Assembly (NCBI GenBank): GCA_030638415.1 | Contig: DAOWEO010000128.1 | Span: 1-64,000 of the forward strand | Origin: Bdellovibrionales bacterium | GTDB taxonomy: Bacteria > Bdellovibrionota > Bacteriovoracia > Bacteriovoracales > Bacteriovoracaceae | Length of the DNA stretch: 64,000 nucleotides | Reading direction: 5' to 3' | In this document: positions 15,059 to 24,515 of the stretch, in pieces | Layout: each line of letters starts with the position of its first letter | Position numbering within the stretch: position 1 is the stretch's first letter | Program-made: the position numbers and the translations under genes | The notes under the pieces: model-generated | The model's input: the letters and a program-made list of their open reading frames with translations, nothing else | What the model was told of the DNA's origin: nothing | The model's database searches: none

Positions 15059-17236
15059 CTAACGGACAAATAACATATCATAGTACTTAGGTAATGCCCA
15101 TAGTGAATCAGCCACTAATGATTCTATAGAGTTACACTCTAAAGCAATCTCTTCACTTAGTGGCATTAAATCATTTGCAATGCCCAGTGCTTGCTCAGCA
15201 GATGACTTATATTTTTTCTCCATACCCATCGTAAGTTTGCCACGTAGCTGTGCAATATTGCGCAGATTAAGATTAAGCTTTTCATGAATCTCTTTTTCAA
15301 CTCCAGCAGATAAATTCAGCGCCTTCTCATCTTTTAAAATTGCGAGAAGCTTACTTTTATAATTTACTGCAGATGGCACGACATATTGATCAACCAAAGT
15401 AGATAATGTGTGAAACTCAATTTCTCTTAAAGTACAATAACGCTCAATAAGCACATTATACTTTGCCACAATTTCAGACTCACTAAATGCCTGGTCGCGC
15501 ATTAAAAATTTAGTCTTACTACTATCAGTCAATACATCTAAAGCATCAGCGGTAGTCTTATTATTAGGTAGTCCCCGCTTTTTTGCCTCTTGTACCCAGC
15601 TATCAGAGTAACCATCACCATTGAAAACCACATGGTATGATGAAGAGAGCAGCTCTCTGATAACTTCACTTTTAATACGTTCAATATCTTTACCCAATTT
15701 TAACTTATCTTTAATACTGTCGTTAACCTCGCTCACAATATCTGCAACCGCCATATTTAAAATGGTCGCCGGAAAGCCTACAGACTGACTAGATCCTACT
15801 GCTCGCACTTCAAATTTATTTCCAGTAAAAGCAAATGGAGAGGTTCGATTGCGGTCTGTATTATCTTGTAGTAGTTGTACCAATTGCTCTGCTTTAAAAT
15901 CAAGTAGTACAGACTCATCAGATTTGAACTCTCTACCATCTAAAATTGCCTTATAAATTTTGTCTAAGGTATCACCTAAAAATACAGACATAATACTTGG
16001 TGGTGCTTCGTTAGCTCCTAAGCGGTGGTCATTCCCCGCGCCGGCTACACTCATACGTATCATTTCAGCATGTCTCTCTACTGCCTTGACCGTTATTGCA
16101 ATCATAAGTAGAAAGTTTTGGTTGCTCTGTGGCTCAGGCCCAGGCCCTAAAAGATTTGTCCCAGTACTATCAGTAATAGACCAGTTCATATGTTTACCAC
16201 TTCCATTAATTCCAGCAAATGGCTTTTCGTGTAGTAGTACAACAAAGTTATGCTTTACCGCTAGTTTGTTCATCACATGCATCAATAAAAGGTTTTGATC
16301 ATTAGCAATATTGGCATCTTTAAAAATAGGTGCAATTTCAAATTGCCCAGGAGCAACTTCATTGTGTCTCGTCTTACTTGGAATCCCTAAGCGGTACAGC
16401 TCATAATCAAGCTCTTGCATATAGGCTAATACCCGCTCACTCACCGGACCAAAATAGTGATCATCAAGCTGCTGATTTTTAGCAGTCAAAGGTCCAAATA
16501 GAGTTCTCCCTGTCATCACTAAATCAGGTCTGGCAAAGTATAGTGATTTATCAACTAAAAAATACTCCTGCTCGACACCTAAATTAATTGTAACATCGGT
16601 CACATCTTTTTTTCCTAAGAGATGTAATAAGGTCACCATCTGCTTTTTCAGTGATGAGATACTACGTAGCAAAGGTGTTTTAATATCTAAAGCATCGCCA
16701 TAGTAGGTAACAAATGCTGTTGGAATACATAAAGTTTTACCTAAGCTCCCCTCTAAAATAAACATTGGAGAAGAGATATCCCAAGTAGTATAACCCCTCG
16801 CCTCAAAAGTACTTCTAGCTCCCCCATTAGGAAAAGAGGATGCATCGGGCTCACCTTGCATAAGCTCTTTGGCAGCAAGCTTATCAATAGGCCACCCCTG
16901 CTTATCAAAGGCTAAAAAAGAGTCATGCTTTTCAGCAGTACTTCCAGTCATAGGTTGGAACCAGTGACAAAAATGCGTCACCCCTCTTGACATTGACCAC
17001 TTAGTTACGGCCTTGGCCACTACATCAGCATGCTGCTCTGACAACCTCTTGCCAGAATGCGAGATATCAATGATTTCGGCCCGAATATCATCATCAATTC
17101 CTTCGGCAATAGTTATATCAAAAACATTCTCACCAAAAATTTTACTAATTTGATAAGAGTCTCCACTCATATTAAAACTTTCCCAATCTCGGTGAGTTGC
17201 TAAAAGTAGTGCCTCATCTCGTAACTTTATTGTCAT
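15059..17236 (-). CDS. glnN: Type III glutamine synthetase
   Basis: 725 residues, the length of GS-III (GlnN) rather than the 450-470 of GS-I. It catalyses ATP-dependent amidation of glutamate in ammonium assimilation. Visible GS-III signatures include ..VTHFCHWFQPMTGSTAEKHDSF.., ..FPNGGARSTFEARGYTTWD.., ..GVEQEYFLVD.., the ammonia/glutamate region NGSGKHMNWS and ..AGNDHRLGANEAPPSI... The start follows AAAGG six bases upstream. No GlnK/AmtB gene is adjacent. A lipoprotein gene follows after 22 bases. A structured region of unknown role precedes it. Confidence 0.93.
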   Translation of the reverse strand: MTIKLRDEALLLATHRDWESFNMSGDSYQISKIFGENVFDITIAEGIDDDIRAEIIDISHSGKRLSEQHADVVAKAVTKWSMSRGVTHFCHWFQPMTGSTAEKHDSFLAFDKQGWPIDKLAAKELMQGEPDASSFPNGGARSTFEARGYTTWDISSPMFILEGSLGKTLCIPTAFVTYYGDALDIKTPLLRSISSLKKQMVTLLHLLGKKDVTDVTINLGVEQEYFLVDKSLYFARPDLVMTGRTLFGPLTAKNQQLDDHYFGPVSERVLAYMQELDYELYRLGIPSKTRHNEVAPGQFEIAPIFKDANIANDQNLLLMHVMNKLAVKHNFVVLLHEKPFAGINGSGKHMNWSITDSTGTNLLGPGPEPQSNQNFLLMIAITVKAVERHAEMIRMSVAGAGNDHRLGANEAPPSIMSVFLGDTLDKIYKAILDGREFKSDESVLLDFKAEQLVQLLQDNTDRNRTSPFAFTGNKFEVRAVGSSQSVGFPATILNMAVADIVSEVNDSIKDKLKLGKDIERIKSEVIRELLSSSYHVVFNGDGYSDSWVQEAKKRGLPNNKTTADALDVLTDSSKTKFLMRDQAFSESEIVAKYNVLIERYCTLREIEFHTLSTLVDQYVVPSAVNYKSKLLAILKDEKALNLSAGVEKEIHEKLNLNLRNIAQLRGKLTMGMEKKYKSSAEQALGIANDLMPLSEEIALECNSIESLVADSLWALPKYYDMLFVR

Positions 17237-17334
17237 TTTAAACCTTTGGTCGAATAAGTTGTTAGGTATTAGTTAGTTACCAATATTCTAAATGAAGAAA
17301 ATCGAAATAAATAGATTTTAGTAGCTAAAAACAC

Positions 17335-17505
17335 TAGAAAGTCTGATCTGTATCATCGAAAAATAAATATCTACTATGTATATTCACTTTGTAGACTTTT
17401 TGAATAAAAGGGAGAATTCCTACCAAGAAGCAATCCTAAGTAAAAATCTGAAAACTCCTAAATTCTGGTAGATTCTCGCCCCTCTTAGCAAGCCACTGAG
17501 AGGGG
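17335..17505. other. Structured intergenic region between glnN and the next gene
   Basis: The 285-base gap 17237-17521 has no ORF but strong dyads: AAAGTCT/AGACTTT (about 17338-17344 and 17393-17399), GAGAATTCCTACCA (17412-17425) with TGGTAGATTCTC (17466-17477), and CCCCTCTTAG/CTGAGAGGGG (17479-17488 and 17496-17505) with a seven-base loop. The last could end the minus-strand gene stopping at 17522, although no T-run follows on either strand immediately. Together they could be a small structured RNA or a leader; orientation is unknown. Confidence 0.4.
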
Positions 17506-17521
17506 ATTTCCTTATTTTAGA

Positions 17522-17872
17522 CTAAAGGCAACTTTTAATTTTATTAAAGTAGAAAGGATCTAGAACTACAAATGAGCTCTTTTTAAAATCAGTGATATCA
17601 ACATTGTGCAGTTCGCAAAAAGAGTTTGGTGCGTTCTTGTCTAATTTTAAAATGGTAAGACATTTTTTTTGACGCTCATCACAGCGAAAGTGATTCACTT
17701 TAATTTCAGGGTACTCATGCTGCAGTTCTCTTTCTAAAATGGTCATTATAGAGCGCTCTTTTTGCGTAGAAAAGGCAGCTGTATCAGCATGCACCTTGGA
17801 AAAAAGAATACTCAAAACTGCAAAAAGGGCAAAACCGATTTTTGCCACAAATTCATTGTGTTCATGATTCAT
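17522..17872 (-). CDS. Small hypothetical secreted protein
   Basis: 116 residues. A hydrophobic stretch (VAKIGFALFAVLSILFSKVHA) ending in AxA-type VHA at about residue 29 suggests a signal peptide, though the N-region is acidic and unusual (MNHEHNEF). The mature part has five cysteines (RCDERQKKC, FCELHN, KSCL). AGGAG lies eight bases before the ATG. No family is recognised; a periplasmic role is inferred from the signal and the cysteines. Confidence 0.65.
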   Translation of the reverse strand: MNHEHNEFVAKIGFALFAVLSILFSKVHADTAAFSTQKERSIMTILERELQHEYPEIKVNHFRCDERQKKCLTILKLDKNAPNSFCELHNVDITDFKKSSFVVLDPFYFNKIKSCL

Positions 17873-17956
17873 CTATTAAACTCCTAAAATTAAAGTAGTT
17901 TCTTATTGCAAACAAAACATAATCCGGCAATATAATAGTCCGCACTGTAAACTTTT

Positions 17957-19684
17957 TTACACACTACCCTTTAAACAGTTCTCCACGGCTTTATAATCAA
18001 CAACATCAATAGACTTGACTCTTTGTGGAGATGACTCTGCAACGACTTCCACATCCATCATGTAACCTAGACGGTTGACTAAAAACTTATATGGCACATC
18101 AATCAATAAGCTTTTGGCTAACTTCGCATAATCACCCACCACAACACGTAGCTCATTAATGGCTATCAGCTCATCTCCAGCGTTCAAGCCTGCCTTATAT
18201 CCCGGACCATCAAGTGCCACGACTTTAACAAAGAGCCGTTCACCTTTTGTTTCAGTTGTAATTCCTAAATAGCTTTCAGCAGGTCGCTCAAAATTAATTT
18301 TTAGTCCTGCGAGCGAGAAAAACTTCTCTATATCCATCTCTTCAGTAGTTTCTACCATCACTTCGAATTGCTTACGTATCTCAACGCCACCGATATCTTC
18401 GACCAGCTTAAATACTTCTTTTGAAACCATTCCTTCACTAGGATTATCTTTGTAACGCTGCCATAAAGCACCAATCAACTCTTGAATATGGTGCCCCTCT
18501 TTCGCTAGTAATGCATTAAGTGCCCAAAACGCAATTCCACCTTTTAAGTAATAGCTCATACTAGAGTTTGCACTATTTTCATCTGGACGATATAGCTTCA
18601 CCCAAGCATTAAAAGAGCTGTCTTCCAAAGAGTCAAAACGCCTACCAGGAGTGGCGTAATAGCGGTTTAAATTATTTTTTTGCATCTCTAGATACTCTTC
18701 TAATGAAATTAATCCACACTGGTAGATGAATAGTTCATCCATTAAGCTAGTCAACCCTTCTGCAAGCCACAGTAAAGGTGTATATGCCTCAGTTTGATAG
18801 TTGAAAGGCCCTAACTCTTTAGGACGAATTCGTTTAACATTCCAAGTGTGAAAATATTCATGTGATACCAGTGCCAACCAGTTTATATAATCTTTTCTGC
18901 TGGCCAATTTCGTACCATCAAATTGCAGTGCAGTTGAGTTAGCATGTTCAAGGCCACCGTATAAGTTTGGAGCAAAATGAGAGAGAAAAAGATATTTCTC
19001 ATAAGGGATCTCTCCCATCTTAGTTGAAATATGCTCTACAATTTGCTGCATATGCTCTTTGATATTATTTCGATGTGGATAGGTTTTACCAAAAAAAGCA
19101 ATTTCATGTGGAATATTACCAACCATAAATCCATCAGTTTGCTGACAACCTATTTCAATAGGACAATCTAGCAGGTCATCATAGTCCCTGGCCTGATAAA
19201 TAAAGTGCTCACGCTTTTTAGAAATATCTTTAAGCCCCGTAGAAATTTTTGACCAGAGAGGTGGAAAGTTTATTTCTACAGTAGGATTAACCACTTCATG
19301 TTGCTCAAAACCTAATAAGTAAGTGGGCCCATGTAGATAAGCATGCTCTCTAGTAATATGTGAGGTGCGCACAGTTAGCTCGTGGCAATATACTTCATAC
19401 TCGATTATAAACTCATCAGTAGGAGACTCAATTTCAGATTTTGCCCAATCGATTTCCCAGCTATTTTTACTCAATTGTTTAAAATGGAGAAATTCCCCCG
19501 TCTTATTTAAGACTCGCATCTGTCTTATGTGGCGGGCATACTCGCGCATAAGATATGAACCAGGACTCCAGGATGGTAGAAAAAATGTTAGTTTATTTTC
19601 AGTACTAAGTTTACTTGTTTCTAGTCGCACTTGAACCATATGCTGATGTGGGGCGGTTATTTTAACTTTATAGTTGATTTGCAT
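17957..19684 (-). CDS. M61-family metallopeptidase with C-terminal PDZ domain
   Basis: 575 residues, typical of M61 glycyl-aminopeptidase-like proteins. The N-terminal beta domain (PSWSPGSYLMREYARHI) is followed by the zinc motif HEYFH (275-279) in VSHEYFHTWNVKRIRP and by the third-ligand region LAEGLTSLMDE (E309). A PDZ domain lies near 474-560 (SYLGI..., ..GPGYKAGLNAGDELIAIN..). No signal peptide is visible, so it is probably cytoplasmic, as many bacterial M61 proteins are annotated. GGAG lies five bases before the ATG. It is a single gene, divergent from the IscA-like gene. Confidence 0.9.
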   Translation of the reverse strand: MQINYKVKITAPHQHMVQVRLETSKLSTENKLTFFLPSWSPGSYLMREYARHIRQMRVLNKTGEFLHFKQLSKNSWEIDWAKSEIESPTDEFIIEYEVYCHELTVRTSHITREHAYLHGPTYLLGFEQHEVVNPTVEINFPPLWSKISTGLKDISKKREHFIYQARDYDDLLDCPIEIGCQQTDGFMVGNIPHEIAFFGKTYPHRNNIKEHMQQIVEHISTKMGEIPYEKYLFLSHFAPNLYGGLEHANSTALQFDGTKLASRKDYINWLALVSHEYFHTWNVKRIRPKELGPFNYQTEAYTPLLWLAEGLTSLMDELFIYQCGLISLEEYLEMQKNNLNRYYATPGRRFDSLEDSSFNAWVKLYRPDENSANSSMSYYLKGGIAFWALNALLAKEGHHIQELIGALWQRYKDNPSEGMVSKEVFKLVEDIGGVEIRKQFEVMVETTEEMDIEKFFSLAGLKINFERPAESYLGITTETKGERLFVKVVALDGPGYKAGLNAGDELIAINELRVVVGDYAKLAKSLLIDVPYKFLVNRLGYMMDVEVVAESSPQRVKSIDVVDYKAVENCLKGSV

Positions 19685-19789
19685 AGAAGCTCCGTTATTT
19701 TATCTATCTAATTATTATATTATTAGACTTTTCACTCTTTTTTTCTTATAACTGCATTTCTAACATAACTTTAATAGGTTTAAAAATAT

Positions 19790-20182
19790 ATGACTTTAAA
19801 AAAACCACTTATTCAAATGTCAGATCTCGCTCTAGAGCAATTGTGGCTTATCTATACTCATGATCATACTGTTACATCAAAGGTATTTAGAATTATTATA
19901 GACTCTAAAGGCTGCGCTGGTTTTCGCTACTCTGCTGGCTTTACGACTCCTCATATTGACGATATGCGCTACGTTTTTACCCATAAACAACAGAATATGG
20001 CGATTGCAGTGGACCCTTTTTCTGCCTACTACATGCAAAAAATTGAACTAGACTTCATACAGGATTTTGAAAATAACCAGGAAGGTTTTATTATTAAAAA
20101 TTCTAATGAAAATAAGCATCAAGGGAAATTTTGGACAAAAGACTCTTCTTTGATTCCAAAACATCTTGAGACAGGAGCTTAA
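19790..20182 (+). CDS. HesB/IscA-like protein lacking the C-terminal CGC motif
   Basis: 130 residues with the HesB/A-type Fe-S carrier fold: ..RIIIDSKGCAGFRYSAGF.. keeps the first conserved Cys (C42), and ..IAVDPFSAYYMQKIELDFIQDFENNQEGFIIKNSN.. follows the family. The CGCG pair of cysteines that normally comes after NPNA is replaced by KHQGKF, so two of three cluster ligands are missing. It is either a divergent carrier, a regulator or non-cluster binding. The stop abuts the LysR-type regulator ATG, implying joint expression. Confidence 0.75.
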   Translation: MTLKKPLIQMSDLALEQLWLIYTHDHTVTSKVFRIIIDSKGCAGFRYSAGFTTPHIDDMRYVFTHKQQNMAIAVDPFSAYYMQKIELDFIQDFENNQEGFIIKNSNENKHQGKFWTKDSSLIPKHLETGA

Positions 20183-20992
20183 ATGATCGACTATCGATAT
20201 CTGAAAGCCTTTTTACTAACTGCTGAATACAAGAGCTTTTCAAAAGCAGCAAAAAAATTAAATATTGCTCAATCAGCAGTCAGTCGTCAAATTAAGCTAT
20301 TAGAAGAATCGCTTAAAATTGAATTAATTATTCGTTCATCTAAAAAAGTGTTACTGACCAAAAAAGGTGAAGAACTATTTCGTGCCGTTCATAAGTTTGA
20401 AAAAGTTACTGCTGATATCTTTATTGAAGATGAGTCACGTGAAATATCTATTGGACTACTGCATGGCCTGTTAGAAAATTGGTTTAATAAGCTCATAATT
20501 GATTTCTATAAAAAAAACAGTCGAAATATTCGTGTCCATGTTGATACTCCTGAGCACTTAAAGCAAATGTTAGCAGAAGGAAAATTAGATATCATTTTAA
20601 CCAATGAAAATATCCAATCTGAAATAATATCATCTCTAAAGTTATTTGATGAAAAACTATCTATTATTTCAAAAGAAGAGATTGATCCTCAAAAGCTTAA
20701 TGATTACCGCTGGGTCGTCTACCATAGCTCAGATAATATGTATAAGGCTTCTAAAAAGGTTAGTGATCAAATTATTACTGTAGATTCAATTACAACAATT
20801 AAAAACCTTGTCAAGCATGGTGTGGGCATAGCCGTTGTTCCTGATCATATTTTAGAAAAGGGAGATAATGTTAAAAAATATACTAATAAACACCTACCAA
20901 AATCAGAAATTTTTCTTGGTACTTTAAACTATCAACAACTCCCTAAATACATATCTACTTTTATTGAGCAAATTAAGGGGCATAGAGCTTAG
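20183..20992 (+). CDS. LysR-family transcriptional regulator
   Basis: 269 residues. The N-terminal helix-turn-helix is canonical (MIDYRYLKAFLLTAEY..SFSKAAKKLNIAQSAVSRQIKLLEESLKIELI..), followed by a somewhat short effector domain (..GLLHGLLENWFNKLIIDFY..., ..VKHGVGIAVVPDHIL..). The ATG directly follows the TAA of the IscA-like gene, an unusual pairing that suggests the two act together, possibly in redox or iron response (inference from position). Confidence 0.88.
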   Translation: MIDYRYLKAFLLTAEYKSFSKAAKKLNIAQSAVSRQIKLLEESLKIELIIRSSKKVLLTKKGEELFRAVHKFEKVTADIFIEDESREISIGLLHGLLENWFNKLIIDFYKKNSRNIRVHVDTPEHLKQMLAEGKLDIILTNENIQSEIISSLKLFDEKLSIISKEEIDPQKLNDYRWVVYHSSDNMYKASKKVSDQIITVDSITTIKNLVKHGVGIAVVPDHILEKGDNVKKYTNKHLPKSEIFLGTLNYQQLPKYISTFIEQIKGHRA

Positions 20993-21135
20993 TTTCTATA
21001 GTTCATCAATAATTACACACAGTTAAATATAATATTAAACTATGGAAAGTTTTGCTCCCTCTCTATATATCTAGTCTTTTGATTAACCTTATGGGCAAGA
21101 AACCGATAAGAAGGTTAGAATATGGAGGCTTAGCA

Positions 21136-22341
21136 ATGCTAGATATTATTAGCGTAACATTCGCAATTAGTTTTACAATATCACTGATTGGATTATTTTC
21201 TCTCTACTACTTAAAGAAACTCAACCCTCAAAGTAGAATAAAAAAATATTTCTTGATTAACTCTGGAAAATCATCCACTGCCGCTATTTTATTGGGAGGC
21301 CTTCCACTAGCTGCAGCAATGATTCTTACGATTGTTTTATCAAGCCGACTACTAACTAATTTTGAAATTTCACCACAACAATTAGACATTCTCTACCGTG
21401 GACTATTCGCCTCTACCATTTTAGTTTTTTACGGTTATCTGGACGATCGGTTTGAATTACGTCCTATTGCCAAGCTCGCCTTTCAAGCTATAACAGTTTT
21501 ATCATTTACTCTATCCACCACCGCTCTAATGACAGCCTCCCACTACTCAAATATCGTTTTTCTTCTTTACTGCATAACGGGGATGGCACTTATCAATGGT
21601 AACAATCTTCTCGATGGATTAGACACCCTCGCAATTAAAACCAATATCACTTCTTTTTTTGCTTTTGCTATTATGGGATACCAGATCCAATCACCTCTTA
21701 TTCTTAGTCTATCTCTAGCCGGAATAGGAGTACTATGTGCTTTTTATTTTTTTAACCGCAACCCAGCTAAAGTTTACCTTGGAGAGATAGGTGGAACATT
21801 TTTTGGTTTTAGCTATCTTATTCTAATGGGGCTATACCAACACCACCAGTTACATGTTACTAATACTATCAACCTGTTTTTTTATGCTGCTCTACCGATA
21901 ACTCTGCCTGTCATGGAACTGTTTGTAAGTTTTTTACGTAGGATATTAAACAACAAAAGCCCTTTTGCCGGTGATAGACTCCATATGCATTATATTTTTA
22001 CTAACAATTATAAATTTTCCACAGCTAAAGCAACAAATATATATGCCTTACTAAATATTGCCATTATCTCAATGTCAATGTGGATGTATAGCTTTTTTAG
22101 CATAAGTGCATCATCCATAGTCGCAATTGCAGCAGTACTATGGCTAGGTATTAACCACTATGTTTGTCATGACTTTTGGACAGTCTCTATGAATCTACAG
22201 TCTCCTCTACGAAGTATTTTTAACACAATTCGTAAAAATAATATTACTCTTATTGATGTTAACAACGTTGAAGAATTTGAATTTAAAGTTATAATTGATT
22301 CAGGGGAACAGCAAAGTGATGACCAGAAAAAGGCAGCATAG
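21136..22341 (+). CDS. WecA/MraY-like polyprenyl-phosphate sugar-1-phosphate transferase
   Basis: About 401 residues from ATG at 21136, seven bases after GGAGG; earlier in-frame starts lack a site. The protein has about ten hydrophobic segments. Family signatures of the PNPT group are visible: YLDDRFELRPIAKLAFQ, NGNNLLDGLDTLA, FNRNPAKVYLGEIGG and the late RLHMHY. Usually the fourth reads G-D-x-G; here it is G-E-I-G. It should attach the first sugar-1-phosphate to undecaprenyl phosphate in the inner membrane. The two glycosyltransferase genes following argue for a surface polysaccharide or glycolipid pathway. Confidence 0.85.
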   Translation: MLDIISVTFAISFTISLIGLFSLYYLKKLNPQSRIKKYFLINSGKSSTAAILLGGLPLAAAMILTIVLSSRLLTNFEISPQQLDILYRGLFASTILVFYGYLDDRFELRPIAKLAFQAITVLSFTLSTTALMTASHYSNIVFLLYCITGMALINGNNLLDGLDTLAIKTNITSFFAFAIMGYQIQSPLILSLSLAGIGVLCAFYFFNRNPAKVYLGEIGGTFFGFSYLILMGLYQHHQLHVTNTINLFFYAALPITLPVMELFVSFLRRILNNKSPFAGDRLHMHYIFTNNYKFSTAKATNIYALLNIAIISMSMWMYSFFSISASSIVAIAAVLWLGINHYVCHDFWTVSMNLQSPLRSIFNTIRKNNITLIDVNNVEEFEFKVIIDSGEQQSDDQKKAA

Positions 22342-22359
22342 CGTTGAAGCAATTACAGC

Positions 22360-23367
22360 ATGACAAAGCCTAGAGTACTACTAACAACTTCTGACTATCT
22401 TCCACAACTAGGTGGTCTCACAACTTACACTCAAAACATTGAAATTTGTTTAAATAACTTAAAAATTGAGTATGATCTTTTCCATTGGAAAAGCATTTCA
22501 GATCTTAAAAAATTTTCCACCACACAATCATATACCCATCTGATTAACATTCATTTCATGGGTGGATTTTACTTACAGCATATATTACCTGCCTGCAAAC
22601 ACATCAATGTTTATCACGGGTCTGAACTATTTTTCACCTCTCCAAATATTGTTAAAAAGATTATAAAAAAAATTATAAAATCACAAATGATAAAGTATAT
22701 TGCCCAAGTAAAAAATAATATTTTTATTTCAAGCTATACACAATCCATTGCAAAAAAGATGGGACTCCACCTATCTTATGAAAGAGATCTTATTTTTCAT
22801 AACTGTATTGATGTTAGCTTAGCAAGCTATACGAAACAGACAATAGATCAAAAAATTACCTTTTGTTCAATTGTCAGGGATACGCCACATAAAAATGTCA
22901 TTGGCTGTATTGAGTTTTGTGAGCATTTACAAACGATTACCAAAAAAAAAATTATCCTCAGCCTACCATTTAAAAAGTATACAAGTAACATCGTTGAGAT
23001 AAAAGTTTACCCACAATTAACTGACACTCAACGCGAAGAACTCTATCGAGAGAGCCACTTTAACCTGCTACTATCCTTAGACCACTCGTCACAAGGCTTT
23101 ATCGAAGGTTTTGGGCTTAGTTGCCTAGAAGCAGGAAAATATGGAACTCCCAGTATTGTCCTAAAGACAGGTGGGCTACCAGATAACGTTCATTCACTGC
23201 TTAATGGCCTTGTTATTAATGACACAGACAGTAATCAAGTGAGCCGTATAAACCATCTTTTAGAAGCTGATCGATACCATCAATTACGTCTTGATACTTT
23301 TAACCATACTATTATAAGTCATGCACTAAGCCGCTATGAACCACTTCTAAATAGGTTGTTAAAATGA
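22360..23367 (+). CDS. GT4-family glycosyltransferase
   Basis: 335 residues. The N-terminus has the GT-B donor loop pattern (LLTTSDYLPQLGGLTTYTQNIE), and the C-terminal half has SLDHSSQGFIEGFGLSCLEAGKYGTPSIVLKTGGLPD, the GT4 nucleotide-sugar-binding E-x7-E motif region. It is cytoplasmic or membrane-associated. The ATG of the next gene overlaps its end by four bases. Donor and acceptor are unknown; context is the lipid-linked sugar transferase upstream. Confidence 0.85.
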   Translation: MTKPRVLLTTSDYLPQLGGLTTYTQNIEICLNNLKIEYDLFHWKSISDLKKFSTTQSYTHLINIHFMGGFYLQHILPACKHINVYHGSELFFTSPNIVKKIIKKIIKSQMIKYIAQVKNNIFISSYTQSIAKKMGLHLSYERDLIFHNCIDVSLASYTKQTIDQKITFCSIVRDTPHKNVIGCIEFCEHLQTITKKKIILSLPFKKYTSNIVEIKVYPQLTDTQREELYRESHFNLLLSLDHSSQGFIEGFGLSCLEAGKYGTPSIVLKTGGLPDNVHSLLNGLVINDTDSNQVSRINHLLEADRYHQLRLDTFNHTIISHALSRYEPLLNRLLK

Positions 23368-24515
23368 AAAAGATTGCTCTTTTATTTAACTCTCCCTATC
23401 TCGGTGGAGCAGAGCGAAGTATCGTTCACCAAAGTTCTCTGATCCAAGAGTCCAGATCTTTTACTTTTTTTATTCCACAGTTAGAAGGACACAGCAGCCT
23501 ACTGCTGGAAGAGCTCATCTTTCAAAATTTCACAGAGCCCCAAATAATAAGAGTTCCATATCCTTTAGACCTATTTGCAATATCAAGAACTGGTGGAAGT
23601 TTTAATTTTTTTAATACTGTCAACTCGATGCTTAATATCTTATTAACATTACGTTCATATAATCTAAAACAGTATTCCCATTTATGGTGTAATGGAAATA
23701 AAATTGCAGCTGTTATTTTTTTATGGGCAACACTATTTCGCTATACAGGCACACTGTTATGGCACTTTCGAGATTATCCAACGGTTGACTCTAAGTTTGC
23801 TTGGATCTGGAGTTTTTTTAAGATTAAGCAATCATTCAGTTTTTGTACTATTGCCAACTCTTACTCTGTACATAAAAGAATAAGCCAAGTCCTCCCTTCA
23901 TCACATATCTCTCATCACACGGTTTATAATCCCAGTGGTGAACAGTTAATCAATAAAAAAATTACAAATATATCCACTATTGGAGTGGTATCAATGCTTG
24001 CTCCTTGGAAAGGCATTCACCAAATAATTATATGGTCTAGTTTATATGAACAACAACTCATTAGATTAGGAATTACAAATATTAATATTTACGGAGCAGA
24101 TATATATGCAACAAATGGAGAACATCAAAAATATGCTAATGACTTACAGGGTTTATTAAAATTGTTCCCATCATCTATTTTAAACTTTAAAGGTAACCAA
24201 TCTCCAAAAGATATTTACCAAACTATAGATCTGCTTATCCATCCAGTAATTGAACCAGAACCTTTTGGAAGAATAATAATAGAAGCATTTAGTACAGGTA
24301 TCCCTGTAGTATCTACAGCGCTGGGCGGAAGTAGTGAGCTGGCAATACATCAACAAACAGCATTAGTTTTTCCTTGTTATGACTATGCAACTCTTTTTGG
24401 GCAGATTCAGCAACTATGTACAGACTCAAAATTAAGGGATGACCTTACATTAAAAGCAAAAGTAAAAGCAAAAGAGATTGAAGAGCAGGTTAATATTCTA
24501 AAGGAAATTATTTAG
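23364..24515 (+). CDS. GT4-family glycosyltransferase
   Basis: 383 residues. The N-terminus KIALLFNSPYLGGAERSIVHQSS and C-terminal EPEPFGRIIIEAFSTGIPVVSTALGGSSELA (the E-x7-E motif) are typical of GT4. It overlaps the preceding glycosyltransferase gene by four bases and closes the three-gene sugar cluster. Its 3' end overlaps the convergent lipoprotein gene by four bases. Confidence 0.87.
   Translation: MKKIALLFNSPYLGGAERSIVHQSSLIQESRSFTFFIPQLEGHSSLLLEELIFQNFTEPQIIRVPYPLDLFAISRTGGSFNFFNTVNSMLNILLTLRSYNLKQYSHLWCNGNKIAAVIFLWATLFRYTGTLLWHFRDYPTVDSKFAWIWSFFKIKQSFSFCTIANSYSVHKRISQVLPSSHISHHTVYNPSGEQLINKKITNISTIGVVSMLAPWKGIHQIIIWSSLYEQQLIRLGITNINIYGADIYATNGEHQKYANDLQGLLKLFPSSILNFKGNQSPKDIYQTIDLLIHPVIEPEPFGRIIIEAFSTGIPVVSTALGGSSELAIHQQTALVFPCYDYATLFGQIQQLCTDSKLRDDLTLKAKVKAKEIEEQVNILKEII

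Noticed and set aside
17335-17505. 6S RNA
   Set aside because: Complementary arms exist, but the closed-stem/large-bubble layout and a promoter could not be established.
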